Shown: positions 27,547 to 37,945, numbered from the stretch's first letter. The stretch: DNA of 59,911 nt from Adonisia turfae CCMR0081 (GCF_011009555.1 NZ_QXHD01000004.1:3742663-3802573), one strand, 5' to 3'. Numbers and translations are program-made. The notes: generated from the letters alone by a model not told the origin.

Positions 27547-28666
27547 GGTGAGTGCTCTTCTGAGATTAAGAAACTAAAAATTAGACGAAAACTGAGAATG
27601 AGGTGCAAAGAATGAGGAGACGCTGCAATTTCGCTGATTCAATGCATATTTGAGACTTCAGCCAATATTGTTGCCTATCCCATTAAGTGAATCTATCAAC
27701 TTTAATTAGACACACCAAAACATGACTTCCTAATGAGTCAGAATCAGGATAGATATCAAAAAAAAAATAAAAAATAAAAAATAAAACTCAGGCACCATCA
27801 GAACAATTAAAATATGAAAGATTTCTCATCTAAAAAATCTCTAAAAGCAACCCAAAAATAAAAATTTTCTCATTTATGGGAGCACCTAAAAACGCAAGCT
27901 TTTTGCATCTGATCTAACTGTTTTATTTATCCAAGAATAAGAACTATATTTGACTATTAATCCTCTAAAAAAGCCAAAATTAAGCTATAGTTTTAGCAGC
28001 TCAGAGAGGGATAATGAAAGATATATGTTCATAACAAAGAACACCAGAAGCCCTCTATTTCAATTGGTTGCAGCTACCTTTCTAGACAAAAGTCTAGTAC
28101 CTATCTCTACAAAGGATGGCAAATCACCTTTATTCAAAGGATCTAGCAATTTGTATAGACAAAAGTCTAATAGTTATTTCCATTGAAAACCATTAGAAAT
28201 TCTCTATAACTCACTGCGAAACTGAAAAGTATATTCGTGATTTGGGCTGATTTACTACATCTTTAAAAAAGTTGCTGATAGGATTAAAGTTCAAGCAAGA
28301 CAGGTGCTTTACCTAGCCAAAAACGATTAGCTTTGAAAATATTACTAATTATCAGTGGAGTGATATTAGTCCGATTGATCTCTAGAATTTATCATCAAAG
28401 CCATCATTGGTTAATTGTTAATTCGCATTAAGCTTTTGTTTTTAGTGCGAGATACTTTATTTGAGTTGGCTATAATCCTCTCTTACGTGGATGGTTTGTT
28501 GGTTAAACACTATTCATAGTCTTATTTATATTATTGATACTTTTTGGTTAAAGAACTGCCAATGCATTCCCCTTAACCACTATCCCAGCGTGTATTCATC
28601 TCAATCGAGAAGCGCTTAAAATCAGGAGCTTCTTGGCAATCATCGCACCCTTAAATACTGTTACCG
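27547..28666. other. Large AT-rich divergent spacer with two dyads
   Basis: The 1.1 kb between the MCP gene (minus) and the PatA-like gene (plus) has no convincing gene; a 78-codon frame at 27950 looks like translated repeat. It holds two near-identical dyads, CTAGAC-AAAA-GTCTAG at 28082-28097 and TAGAC-AAAA-GTCTA at 28156-28169. Both are embedded in a weak duplication of about 70 bases. Divergent promoters for the chemotaxis operon must lie here. Confidence 0.5.
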
Positions 28667-29908
28667 ATGGAAATTACAGAGCTGACTCAGCTGTTAAAGC
28701 TTCCCAACACAAACTTGGATGGATACTTGATTTTCAGCAATCAACAGTTGAGCTGGAAGCTCACCGTTATCCAAGGACAATTGCTCTACGCTGTGGATAA
28801 TACACATGTTGTTCGACGCTGGAACAGAAACTTTGAAAAGTATTGTCCTAACGTGAGTTGGGCTAATACAGAAATACACCCCTCAACGGATGAGCCCTGG
28901 CAGATGCAGTGGCTAGATTTTGGAGTGAGTCAAAAACATTTAAGTTTGATTCGCGCCAAACTAATGATTCGTGCAATTATCCAAGAATGCTTATTTGAGT
29001 TAAGCCTGTGTAAGTTTCTCCAACATCACTGGCAGCCAAGCAAATTGTCACTGTCCCAAGTATCTCGAAGTCTGGCGCTATCCACTTGGGAAACCAAGAT
29101 GACGCATCGTACAGTTCAAAACCTTCGACAGCAATGGCAGGCAACAGGATTAATGGGGCTTAACCCTAGCCTATCTCCTGTCCTGAAAACGTTTGTAGAA
29201 CCACAAATATTGCAATTGCCCCAACAATATTTCACTGGTCGAAACACACTGTGGGATATTGCCGTAAAGCTTGATAAGTCCATTGTCGAGGTCACCCAGC
29301 ATCTACTGCCCCTGATTAAGAATCAGGCATTAGAATTAAGGACTATACCTGACTTACCACTATCCAAAGCTAAACTCTCCATATCGCAGTCCTCAAAGAC
29401 GTCAACTCGTTCAACAACGTCATCTGTATCCCGTAAATCAAGAACATTTTCGGCGTCGACCATTTCAGCAAAACTGGAAAAACCTGTCTCATCATTTATT
29501 GAGTCTGCACCGGCTCCCCAAGCCACAGATGACCAACCTCTAATTGCCTGCATTGATGACAGTCCTGTGCTGGCTCACAGTCTCAAAAAAATATTGGCTA
29601 CGGCTGGCTATCGCACGTTGATTATTCAAGAACCCATGCAGGGTTTTTCTCAGCTGATTGAACATGTACCAAGATTAATACTGTTGGATGTCATGCTACC
29701 CAACGCTGATGGCTATAATATATGTCGATTCTTAAGAGACACACCCACCTTTAAAAACACACCGATTATTATTCTGACTGGGCGCAGTAGACCCGTTGAT
29801 CGGGCGCGGGCCAGTATGGCCGGTGCAACAGAATTCTTGGTGAAACCACCAGAGCCTAACGAACTGCTCAGTATGATTCGTAAATATCTCCAACCATTAT
29901 CGAATTAG
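28667..29908 (+). CDS. PatA-like response regulator (PATAN plus receiver)
   Basis: The N-terminal 230 residues resemble the PATAN domain of cyanobacterial PatA/PixG/TaxP1 proteins. They start with ELTQLLKLPNTNLDGYLIFS and include SWKLTVIQGQLLYAVDNTHVVRRWNRNF. A serine-rich linker at residues about 240-285 follows. The C-terminal receiver has CIDDSP, the phosphoacceptor in LILLDVMLPNADGYN (Asp near 341), an LTG turn and LVKPP. At 413 residues it matches the family. In other cyanobacteria PatA-like proteins act as CheA outputs in phototaxis or heterocyst patterning. Lying divergent from the MCP-CheA operon, it is the probable output regulator here. Confidence 0.85.
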   Translation: MEITELTQLLKLPNTNLDGYLIFSNQQLSWKLTVIQGQLLYAVDNTHVVRRWNRNFEKYCPNVSWANTEIHPSTDEPWQMQWLDFGVSQKHLSLIRAKLMIRAIIQECLFELSLCKFLQHHWQPSKLSLSQVSRSLALSTWETKMTHRTVQNLRQQWQATGLMGLNPSLSPVLKTFVEPQILQLPQQYFTGRNTLWDIAVKLDKSIVEVTQHLLPLIKNQALELRTIPDLPLSKAKLSISQSSKTSTRSTTSSVSRKSRTFSASTISAKLEKPVSSFIESAPAPQATDDQPLIACIDDSPVLAHSLKKILATAGYRTLIIQEPMQGFSQLIEHVPRLILLDVMLPNADGYNICRFLRDTPTFKNTPIIILTGRSRPVDRARASMAGATEFLVKPPEPNELLSMIRKYLQPLSN

Positions 29909-29975
29909 GGATGGGGTAATGGGGTGATTATTTAAATGAGGTGCCCTAACAGTTGAACCTATCGGCGACTATTTC

Positions 29976-30329
29976 TTAGAGGTGAGCACGAACGTAGCGT
30001 AAAAGCTCGCTAAATCTAAACGGTTTGGTGATGTAATCACTGGCTCCCAATGATAGGGATTGTTGTCGATCATTATCACTGTCTCGTGCTGTTATGACAA
30101 TGATCGGTGTCTGCACCCCTTGAGAGCGAGTTGCACTAAGAACCGACAGACCATCCAGGTCAGGTAACCCTAAATCTAACAAAATGAGGTCAAAATTTTT
30201 TGAAGTGGCTAGCGATAGAGCTTGAACACCGCTTTGGGCCGTATATATTTCATACCCAGCCCGGCGAAACCCTTTTGTTAGAAAGGCTGTAATTTGAGGC
30301 TCATCTTCGACAATCAGGATAGTTGCCAC
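29976..30329 (-). CDS. Stand-alone receiver-domain response regulator
   Basis: This single receiver domain of 117 residues has VEDEP, phosphoacceptor Asp in LILLDLGLPDLDG (about 51), ITARDS and YITKPFRFSELLRYVRAHL. It stops where an OmpR-type regulator would begin its DNA-binding domain, so it is either a CheY-like phosphate carrier or a truncated OmpR regulator. Sequence resemblance (FRRAGYEIYTAQSGVQAL, RSQGVQTPIIVITAR) is closer to OmpR-family receivers than to CheY. No remnant of an effector domain is seen downstream. It is convergent with the PatA-like gene. Confidence 0.8.
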   Translation of the reverse strand: MATILIVEDEPQITAFLTKGFRRAGYEIYTAQSGVQALSLATSKNFDLILLDLGLPDLDGLSVLSATRSQGVQTPIIVITARDSDNDRQQSLSLGASDYITKPFRFSELLRYVRAHL

Positions 30330-30769
30330 TGTGTATTAAGGCTGTAGTAAATTACTACTTCATTACAGCAGACGGTGAAAGGCTCGGGCAACAAACTTAG
30401 ATGTATTCAGTACTTGGGCGGTATTTATGGGATAAAAAGCTTAGAAAGACGGAACCACAGGAAATGATGGTTCAAACTATATGCTGAATGTGAATTATTT
30501 AAATAGCCCTTGTGTTTTTGATCAAAAAATGTTTAAGAACATGGGGTTGTACGGCCATACCTATAGAGTAATCAAGATTCCGAGCGCTAAAATTTGACTT
30601 GACAGTCTGTTGGGAATGCTAGTGTGGGCAAAATTTTTATATTGTTAGTGACGATACGTTTCCTTGGGAAATTTTGCGTCAGTAGGGCCGGAGCTTCCCA
30701 GAAAATGGTCGGCACACATTGAAAGATGTCAATAGTCAATATTGTTTTGTTTGGTGCCCAAGACTTGAG
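30330..30769. other. Intergenic region with no recognised feature
   Basis: About 440 bases lie between the divergently transcribed receiver gene and the exported coiled-coil gene. It is moderately AT-rich. I see no gene, repeat or clear operator. It presumably carries both promoters. Confidence 0.4.
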
Positions 30770-31516
30770 ATGAAGAATAGTCAGAGAACATGGCGATTTG
30801 CCCCTAATGTATTGCAATCACTGATTGTGGCTATTTTGTGCATTGGCTTGGCTAGTGCGTCAGCCATGGGAGCGCGAATGCCTGCTTCGTTCCCACTACA
30901 CTCTTCTAACGGAGGAGATGGGCAATCTAGTTTGGAATCTTCTTCTGAATCATCTCAGTCGTCATCCGACGTTAGGCTGATTGCCCGTGCTTTGCCTGGT
31001 GTCTATGCGGTGCCATCAACCTGCTCAGTCCCGATCATTCCTTCAATCATTACTGAAGAGGAAATTCAATTACGGCAGTATCAGACTGATTTTGCTAAAT
31101 ATATAGAGGAGCAAGCAGAGTTAGATCGCCAGGCAGCCCTAACTGCTAAACGGGATGTACTGTCGATTGAAAAATTTCGACTTGATTGCGAAATCATGGT
31201 GCTGCACGCTAAGCAGTTGCTGGAAGCAAAGGATATGGCATTACCTCTTTCTGAACCAACGGTAACCTCTCAGGAAGTTGCATTTCGGAAACGCCAGTTT
31301 CAAATTGCTAAGGAAATTGACAATGACGAAATCATTGCCCATGAGGCTGGTGTTGCATCTCTAAATCGAGTCTGGACTGCCAGACGTGAGCGCATAGATG
31401 CCGAAATTTTACTGCTCCAAGCTACGGTTCAGCAGGAAGCGCAGGATAGACAACGTGATTCTGCCATTAATCGAGAGCTAACTACAGATGACATCAATGG
31501 GGCTGAGGTTGAGTAG
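30770..31516 (+). CDS. Exported coiled-coil protein of unknown function
   Basis: I do not recognise the family. From the ATG at 30770 the protein has 248 residues: a signal peptide or anchor (LQSLIVAILCIGLASASAMGA), then a serine-rich segment (SSNGGDGQSSLESSSESSQSSS). A predicted alpha-helical region rich in Glu, Gln, Arg and Ala follows, from ITEEEIQLRQYQTDFAKYI to the end. The helical part looks like a pair of long heptad repeats. Two cysteines (TCSVP, LDCEIM) could form a disulfide if exported. An upstream TTG at 30719 would add 17 residues. It stands alone ahead of the giant exoprotein gene and might be an envelope structural protein. Confidence 0.65.
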   Translation: MKNSQRTWRFAPNVLQSLIVAILCIGLASASAMGARMPASFPLHSSNGGDGQSSLESSSESSQSSSDVRLIARALPGVYAVPSTCSVPIIPSIITEEEIQLRQYQTDFAKYIEEQAELDRQAALTAKRDVLSIEKFRLDCEIMVLHAKQLLEAKDMALPLSEPTVTSQEVAFRKRQFQIAKEIDNDEIIAHEAGVASLNRVWTARRERIDAEILLLQATVQQEAQDRQRDSAINRELTTDDINGAEVE

Positions 31517-32105
31517 TCTTTAGCGTGTCTGATGGTGGTGATCGCAAACAGGAATGCCCCCGTATGTACTCAATGGTACCCATGGTGTTCTCTCCCTGGG
31601 GGTACCATTGCGAGAATATTCAATATTAATCTGAATTATTTCTGGGTACCACATTCAAGCTTCGCAACATCATATTTAAACCAAAAAGAAATGATTGATT
31701 AAAAAAGTTTCTGTAAACTTCACCGTTCTATCCGGATTGTTTCCTCCGACGATAACGTTTCCATAAACCCATCTTTACCTGGAAGCATTACTTTGTCTGT
31801 CGGGCTAGCGTTTACTACTGCTTGGGGGACACGGTTCTACTGAACTGTTATACGGAGCTAGTTATGCTCATCGCGTTGCCTGCTTTTAAAGTCAGGCTTC
31901 CTGTTTATCATGCCAAGTTTTATTCCTATCCGACGGGTACTGCTGATGAGGCTTGGGTGCAAGGTATAACTGCCCTGACAATGAGATCCTTCGTTCAAAC
32001 GTAACAACAGTCGCCCGCCATGGGGAGCAGCTCATCAGCCTATCTTCTCCCCTGGGGCCATGGAAATGTAGTCCGCTAGCAATTATTTAATTTCTGGGAG
32101 AAACC
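31517..32105. other. Intergenic region upstream of the giant exoprotein
   Basis: CAATGGTACCC at 31571-31581 pairs with GGGTACCATTG at 31600-31610 and probably ends the preceding transcript. A second dyad, GGGGAG (about 32020) with CTCCCC (about 32058), lies in the leader of the next gene. A 60-codon frame at 31822 has no support as a gene. No PHO-like repeat is visible. Confidence 0.5.
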
Positions 32106-35100
32106 ATGACGGATTTTTTAGAGAGAATTGGTAGTTTTACCAGTGATATTGGTGCTGAGATTGCGGCCTTTGATTCAGCTACCAATGCTGTGTTCATGGT
32201 GAGTGGTGATACTGAAGTACAGTTGCTGAGCCTGGCTGACCCCCATAACCCTGATCTGCTTAGTGTGTTAGATGTTGCGGATTTTATTCCTAACATTGAT
32301 GGGGTAAACAGTGTCGCGGTTGCCAATGGGGTGGTTGCGATCGCAGTTAGTGCTGACCCTCAAACCGACCCTGGTTTTGTCGCGGTTGCCGACATCGACG
32401 CTGTGATCGCGGGTGAGCCTAACGCATTCCAGGTTGTGCAGGTGGGGGCTTTGCCCGACAACGTTGTCTTTAGCCCTGATGGGACCAAGCTGCTGACCGC
32501 CAACGAAGGCGAGCCCGATGACGGTGTGGACCCCAACGGGTCCATTAGCATTATTGACATATCCGGTGGCTTGACCGGTATTTCTCAGGCAAGTGTCACC
32601 ACTGTTGGGTTTGAAGCCTTCAACGGTCGTGAGAACGACCTACGGGCTGATGGTGTGCGCATCTTTCCCGATGCCACAGTTGCTCAGGATCTTGAACCCG
32701 AGTATGTGGCGGTTTCTCCCGATGGCACCCAGGCATTTGTCACACTGCAAGAAAACAATGCCCTGGCTGTGATCAATCTGGCAACGAATGAAGTTGAGGG
32801 GATTGTTCCCCTGGGGCTTAAGGACTTTAGTCAGGTAGGCTTAGATGCTAGCGATCGCGATGGCGGCATCAACATCGATACCGAACCTGTGTTTGGCATG
32901 TACATGCCAGACTCCATTGCCTCCTTTGAGGTGAATGGTCAAACCTTCTACATCACCGCTAATGAAGGTGATGACCGGGGAGATGCAGACGAAGATGCCC
33001 GTGGCGATGCGATCCGTGTGGGTGATTTAGGTGACGTTACCTCCTTTGGCCGTAGTGGATTGTCCCTCGACGAGCGCTTTGATCCAGCCATCGCTGACGA
33101 CGAAAATCTGGGCCGCCTAACAATTTCCTCCATCGACGGCGACATTGATGGCGATGGCGACATCGATCAGCTGTTCTCCTACGGGGCTCGCTCTTTCTCC
33201 ATCTGGGATGACAATGGCAACCAGGTGTTTGACAGCGGTAGCCAGATTGCTGAGATTACGGCTGAACTGACTCCCGATCTGTTTAATGCCAACGATGGTG
33301 ACCCCGCTGAGGTTGACAACCGCTCTGACAACAAGGGGGCTGAGCCTGAGGCAGTTACGGTGGGCGAAATTGGTGGTCGTCCCTTTGCTTTTGTGGGTCT
33401 AGAGCGGGCTGGCGGGGGTGTGTTGGTGTATGACCTGAGCGATCCCACCAACCCTGAATTTGTGCAGTATGCCCGCAGTGATGAGGATATTGCCCCTGAG
33501 GGTTTGACCTTTATCTCGGCAGAAGACAGCCCCACCGGTCAGCCGTTGCTAACAATTGCCAACGAAGAGTCCAATACCTTCGCAGTGTATGAAACTAATG
33601 TGCAGGCTGCTACCATCTCTGAGATTCAGGGTGCAAGTCATGTCTCTCCGTTAGAAGGTGAGTTGGTACAAACCGAAGGTATTGTCACAGCCGTTGACTT
33701 CCGTGGCTTCTATGTGCAATCTGCTGTTGATGATGGCAATGATGCCACATCCGAAGGCTTGTTTATCTCCACTAGCGGCAGTCCCACCGTTAGCATTGGG
33801 GACGAGGTGCGTCTGTTTGGTGAAGTCAGTGAAGTGGTTTCTCGCACCAACGAACTCTCTACTACCCAGCTCATTGATCCAGATGTGGTCATCCTCTCCT
33901 CTGGAAATGATTTACCAGAAGCCACGGTGATTGGTGAAAGCGGCCGAGTTGCGCCCAGTGAAATTGTCATCAGTGATGATGAACTACCGGTCAACCTACA
34001 GGAACCCGGTGGCAACTTTGACCCCGATGAAGATGCCATTGACTTTTACGAGAGTTTAGAGGGCATGCGCGTTACGGTTGAGGATGCAGTGGCTGTATCT
34101 CCCACCCGGGTATTTGGTAGATTCTCTGCTGAGGCGGTTACCTTACCTAACCAGGGTGCAGGCGTCACTCCTGAAGATGGTTTGACTGCGCGGGGCAGCA
34201 TTAATCTCAACTCTGGTCCTGATAATACAGGCGATCAAAATCCCGAGCGGGTGCAGATTCAGTTTAATCCCAACCTGTTGCCTGAGGGCTTTGATACTCC
34301 TGCTCTCACCGTGGGCGATCAGCTGGGTGATGTGACCGGTGTTGTTGGCTATAGCTTTGGCAACTTTGAGGTAAATGTTACCGAAGAGTTTGACATTACC
34401 CCCAGCGGTCTAGAGCAGGAGGTTACTGATCTGGTAGGTGGCGACAATGATCTCACTGTTGCTAGCTACAATGTGCTCAACCTGGCCGCCGACGGTACTG
34501 ATACAGCACAGTTTGAACTGTTGGGTCAGCAAGTGGTTAACAATCTCAATAGTCCTGACATTATTGCTTTGCAAGAGATTCAGGATGACAGCGGTGTGAC
34601 CAATGACGGCACCGTGGATGCGACGGCCACATTACAGGCTTTGGTGGATGCGATCGCAGCTGCTGGCGGTCCCACCTACGAGTTCTTCGACGTGGCTCCA
34701 GAAGATGGCACCCAGGGCGGCGTTCCCGGTGGCAACATCCGCAACGCTTACCTGTACAACCCCGACCGGGTCACCCTAGACTCCTTTGCCACTATCGATC
34801 AAGCCCCTGCCTTTGATGGCACTCGCCTGCCACTGGTGGCCAACTTTGAGTTTAACGGCAATCTGGTGACCGTGGTCAATAATCACCTCACCTCTCGCTT
34901 TGGTTCTTCTCCTGTTTACGGCGGACCTCAACCCTTTGTACAAGCAGGCGAAGAAGAACGCGAAGCCCAAGCTCAGGCTCTCAACGATTTTGTAGACAAC
35001 ATTGTGGCCACCAATCCCGATGCCAAGGTAATTGTGTTGGGCGACCTCAATACCTTTGAGTTCACCAACGACCTGGCTGAGATTCTGCCCGGTACTGGCG

Positions 35101-37853
35101 ATGAGCGAGTGCTAACCAACCTGGTGGATCAAGCTGTTGCCGATGATGATGCCTACACCTTTATCTTTGATGGCAACAGTCAGGTTCTGGACCACATATT
35201 TGTCACCGACTCGTTGTTAGACGGAGCCGAATTCGACATCGTGCATGTCAATAACGACTTCCCCCGCGATGACAACGGTGCACAGTTTACTGACACTGTT
35301 GTGGCTAGTGACCATGAACCTTTAGTAGCAAGATTTACCTTAGAAGAAACTGTGACTGCACCCTCTACCTTTACCCTACAGCTACTCCATGCAGCGGACC
35401 AAGAAGCTGGCATTCCTGCTTTAGAAGATGCCCCCCGATTCTCCGCCGTCCTTAACGCCCTGCGGGATGACTTTGATAACACCATTACCCTGTCATCCGG
35501 TGATGCCATTATTCCTGGCTTGTTCTTCTCCGCCAGTGAAGAGGCTTTTGGCGGTGCCGGTCGTGCTGACATTCTGATTCAGAATGAACTCGGATTTGAG
35601 GCCATCGCCTTTGGTAACCATGAGTTTGACCTGGATACCGACCTGGTGCGCGACCTGATTGCCGGTGCTGAAGATGACCCCACGACACCAGACGTAGATG
35701 AGTCATTTGAGGGTGCTCTGTTCCCCTATCTCAGCTCCAACCTGGACTTCAGCACCGATGAAAATCTGGCAGACCTGGTAGTCCCCGACGATCAGGCTCC
35801 TGAGCCCAACAGCATCGCAGCCACCACGGTGATTGACGTGGGGGGTGAACAGATTGGCGTTGTCGGTGCCACCACCCCCACCATCAACAATGTGAATGTT
35901 CGCATCTCTAATCCTGGTGATGTGACTGTTTTACCCCAGCCCTTTGATGGTGTACCTACGTCTGAGCAGCTGGATGCCCTAGCAGCAGAGATCCAGCAAG
36001 ACGTGGATGAGATGCTGGCCCTCAACCCTGGGTTGAACAAGGTGATTGTTCTCTCTCACATGCAACAAATTGGCATTGAGCAAGAGCTGGCCACGCGTCT
36101 AAGTAATGTGGACGTAATTGTTGCCGGTGGGTCTAACACCCGTCTGTTTGATGAAAACGACCGTCCCCGTGATGGTGACACTGACCAGGGCACTTACCCC
36201 ATTTTCACCACCGATGCTGATGGTAATCCCGTCGCCATTGTCAATACCGATGGCAACTACAAGTATGTGGGTCGTTTGGTGATTGACTTTGATGAGAATG
36301 GCATCATTATCCCTGAAAGCTATGACTCTGAGGTGAGCGGTGCCTATGCCACTGACGAACAGGGTGTGGCTGATCTGAATGCAGAGAACTTGGTGGATCC
36401 TGACATTCAGGAGATTGTCGATGCCCTGGAAGAGGTGATTGTTGCTAAGGAAAGCAATGTCTTTGGGGTTAGCGATGTGTACCTCAACGGTGTGCGCGGC
36501 AGCGTACGCACCCAAGAAACTAATTTGGGTAATCTGACGGCGGATGCAAATCTTGCGATCGCAAAAGAAACTGATTCCGATGTCGTTATCTCCATCAAGA
36601 ACGGTGGCGGTATCCGTGATGACATCGGTCGCGTCGTTGTTCCCGCCGGTGGCACTGGTGAGCCAGAGCTGCTACCCAACGAAGAGATTCCTGGAGTGAA
36701 ACCCGAAGGTGGCATTTCTGAAAACGACATTGTCAATAGCCTGCGGTTTAACAATGGCCTTACCCTGTTGACAATTACCGCCGAAGAATTGCTTGCCGTT
36801 ATCGAACACGGTATTGCCGCCAGCAGCCCCGATGACAGCAATACCCAAGGACGCTTCCCCCAGGTAAGTGGTTTAGAATTTAGCTTTGACCTGACAGCTG
36901 ACCCCAATGACCGGGTACAATCTCTAGTTGTTCTTGACGAAGACGGCAACGACGCCGATGTGATTGTTCAAAATGGTGAACTGGTGGGTGACCCCAGCCG
37001 CACCTTCCGCATGGTTACCCTTAACTTCCTAGCAGGCGGTGGCGATGGTTATCCCTTCCCTGACCGCGATGTAGTCCAGCTAGCCCAAGAAGACGATGCG
37101 GCCCGTACCGGTGCGGCCACATTTGCCCCCGATGGTTCTGAGCAAGATGCATTGGCAGAATATCTAGCCGCCAACTTTGGCACAGAGGAGACTGCCTTTA
37201 ACAATGCGGATGCTGGTCGAGAAGAGGATACTCGCATCCAGAACCTGGCCTTCCGTGAGGATACCGTTATTGATGGCGGTAGCAATGGCGGCGGTAATGG
37301 CGGTGTTGAGCCCGATGCCGATGTTGTCGGTACCGACGCAGCTGATACCCTCGCAGGTGGTGAGGGTGACCAAACCATTAGCGGTGGCGATGGTGATGAC
37401 ATTCTTCGCGGTGACCTCAACAACCGCTATCCCCAGGGCCGTAGAGGTGGCAATGATGCCATCTTTGGCGGTGCCGGCAATGACCGTATCGGCGGTAAGG
37501 GCGGTGACGACCTGCTGTTTGGGGATGAAGGCGATGACCTGATCTGGGGTGACGACGGCGATGACCTGCTCCATGGCGGCGTCGGCAACGACACTCTCAC
37601 TGGCGATAACTTCTCCGGTGGTCAAGGTAGTGATACCTTTGCCTTTGCAGTGGGTCACGGCACTGACACCATTACTGACTTTGAAGTCGGTACCGACTTT
37701 ATTGGTCTGCTGGGAGATTTAAGCTTTGGAGCCATCACCCAGACAGTGCAAGGCAATGATTTGTTGTTAAGCACGGGGGGTGAGAATCTAGCTGTGGTTC
37801 AGAACGTAACAACTTTATTGGATGAGACGTCCTTTACTCAGCTAATTGCTTAA
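32106..37853 (+). CDS. Giant secreted nuclease / 5'-nucleotidase with RTX tail
   Basis: This 1915-residue exoprotein combines several modules. Residues about 10-500 form a choice-of-anchor-I-type beta-propeller (FSPDGTKLLTANEGEPDD, GRSGLSLDERFDPAIADD). Residues about 505-620 form an OB-like domain as in ExeM/NucH nucleases (GIVTAVDFRGFYVQ). Residues about 780-1075 form an endonuclease/exonuclease/phosphatase domain (LTVASYNVLNL, IIALQEIQD, VLGDLN, ASDHEPLVARF). Residues about 1088-1650 form a metallophosphatase/5'-nucleotidase (LLHAADQE, SSGDAIIPG, FGNHEFD, KNGGGIRDDIG). The C-terminus from about 1740 carries GGxGxDxLxGxxG calcium-binding repeats, implying type I secretion. There is no signal peptide. 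It should release phosphate from extracellular DNA and nucleotides. The ATG has a GGGAGAAA ribosome site. Confidence 0.88.
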   Translation: MTDFLERIGSFTSDIGAEIAAFDSATNAVFMVSGDTEVQLLSLADPHNPDLLSVLDVADFIPNIDGVNSVAVANGVVAIAVSADPQTDPGFVAVADIDAVIAGEPNAFQVVQVGALPDNVVFSPDGTKLLTANEGEPDDGVDPNGSISIIDISGGLTGISQASVTTVGFEAFNGRENDLRADGVRIFPDATVAQDLEPEYVAVSPDGTQAFVTLQENNALAVINLATNEVEGIVPLGLKDFSQVGLDASDRDGGINIDTEPVFGMYMPDSIASFEVNGQTFYITANEGDDRGDADEDARGDAIRVGDLGDVTSFGRSGLSLDERFDPAIADDENLGRLTISSIDGDIDGDGDIDQLFSYGARSFSIWDDNGNQVFDSGSQIAEITAELTPDLFNANDGDPAEVDNRSDNKGAEPEAVTVGEIGGRPFAFVGLERAGGGVLVYDLSDPTNPEFVQYARSDEDIAPEGLTFISAEDSPTGQPLLTIANEESNTFAVYETNVQAATISEIQGASHVSPLEGELVQTEGIVTAVDFRGFYVQSAVDDGNDATSEGLFISTSGSPTVSIGDEVRLFGEVSEVVSRTNELSTTQLIDPDVVILSSGNDLPEATVIGESGRVAPSEIVISDDELPVNLQEPGGNFDPDEDAIDFYESLEGMRVTVEDAVAVSPTRVFGRFSAEAVTLPNQGAGVTPEDGLTARGSINLNSGPDNTGDQNPERVQIQFNPNLLPEGFDTPALTVGDQLGDVTGVVGYSFGNFEVNVTEEFDITPSGLEQEVTDLVGGDNDLTVASYNVLNLAADGTDTAQFELLGQQVVNNLNSPDIIALQEIQDDSGVTNDGTVDATATLQALVDAIAAAGGPTYEFFDVAPEDGTQGGVPGGNIRNAYLYNPDRVTLDSFATIDQAPAFDGTRLPLVANFEFNGNLVTVVNNHLTSRFGSSPVYGGPQPFVQAGEEEREAQAQALNDFVDNIVATNPDAKVIVLGDLNTFEFTNDLAEILPGTGDERVLTNLVDQAVADDDAYTFIFDGNSQVLDHIFVTDSLLDGAEFDIVHVNNDFPRDDNGAQFTDTVVASDHEPLVARFTLEETVTAPSTFTLQLLHAADQEAGIPALEDAPRFSAVLNALRDDFDNTITLSSGDAIIPGLFFSASEEAFGGAGRADILIQNELGFEAIAFGNHEFDLDTDLVRDLIAGAEDDPTTPDVDESFEGALFPYLSSNLDFSTDENLADLVVPDDQAPEPNSIAATTVIDVGGEQIGVVGATTPTINNVNVRISNPGDVTVLPQPFDGVPTSEQLDALAAEIQQDVDEMLALNPGLNKVIVLSHMQQIGIEQELATRLSNVDVIVAGGSNTRLFDENDRPRDGDTDQGTYPIFTTDADGNPVAIVNTDGNYKYVGRLVIDFDENGIIIPESYDSEVSGAYATDEQGVADLNAENLVDPDIQEIVDALEEVIVAKESNVFGVSDVYLNGVRGSVRTQETNLGNLTADANLAIAKETDSDVVISIKNGGGIRDDIGRVVVPAGGTGEPELLPNEEIPGVKPEGGISENDIVNSLRFNNGLTLLTITAEELLAVIEHGIAASSPDDSNTQGRFPQVSGLEFSFDLTADPNDRVQSLVVLDEDGNDADVIVQNGELVGDPSRTFRMVTLNFLAGGGDGYPFPDRDVVQLAQEDDAARTGAATFAPDGSEQDALAEYLAANFGTEETAFNNADAGREEDTRIQNLAFREDTVIDGGSNGGGNGGVEPDADVVGTDAADTLAGGEGDQTISGGDGDDILRGDLNNRYPQGRRGGNDAIFGGAGNDRIGGKGGDDLLFGDEGDDLIWGDDGDDLLHGGVGNDTLTGDNFSGGQGSDTFAFAVGHGTDTITDFEVGTDFIGLLGDLSFGAITQTVQGNDLLLSTGGENLAVVQNVTTLLDETSFTQLIA

Positions 37854-37945
37854 TGCTCTATTAGCAGGCATTCAGGGTGGTTGGTTTAAGCGGTAGCATC
37901 TTCTACAGCGAACCAATCGTCCCGAATGCCAGCAAGGAGTGACTT

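Noticed and set aside
27950..28186. 78-codon open frame in the divergent spacer
   Set aside because: Its translation contains two versions of the same motif arising from a DNA duplication, there is no ribosome site, and the composition matches non-coding AT-rich DNA.
31822..32004. 60-codon frame before the giant exoprotein
   Set aside because: No ribosome site, no family resemblance, and it overlaps leader hairpins.
37164..37658. Long antisense open frame across the RTX repeats of the giant exoprotein
   Set aside because: Repeated GGxGxD codons commonly leave open frames on the opposite strand. The predicted product is low-complexity and has no start signal.
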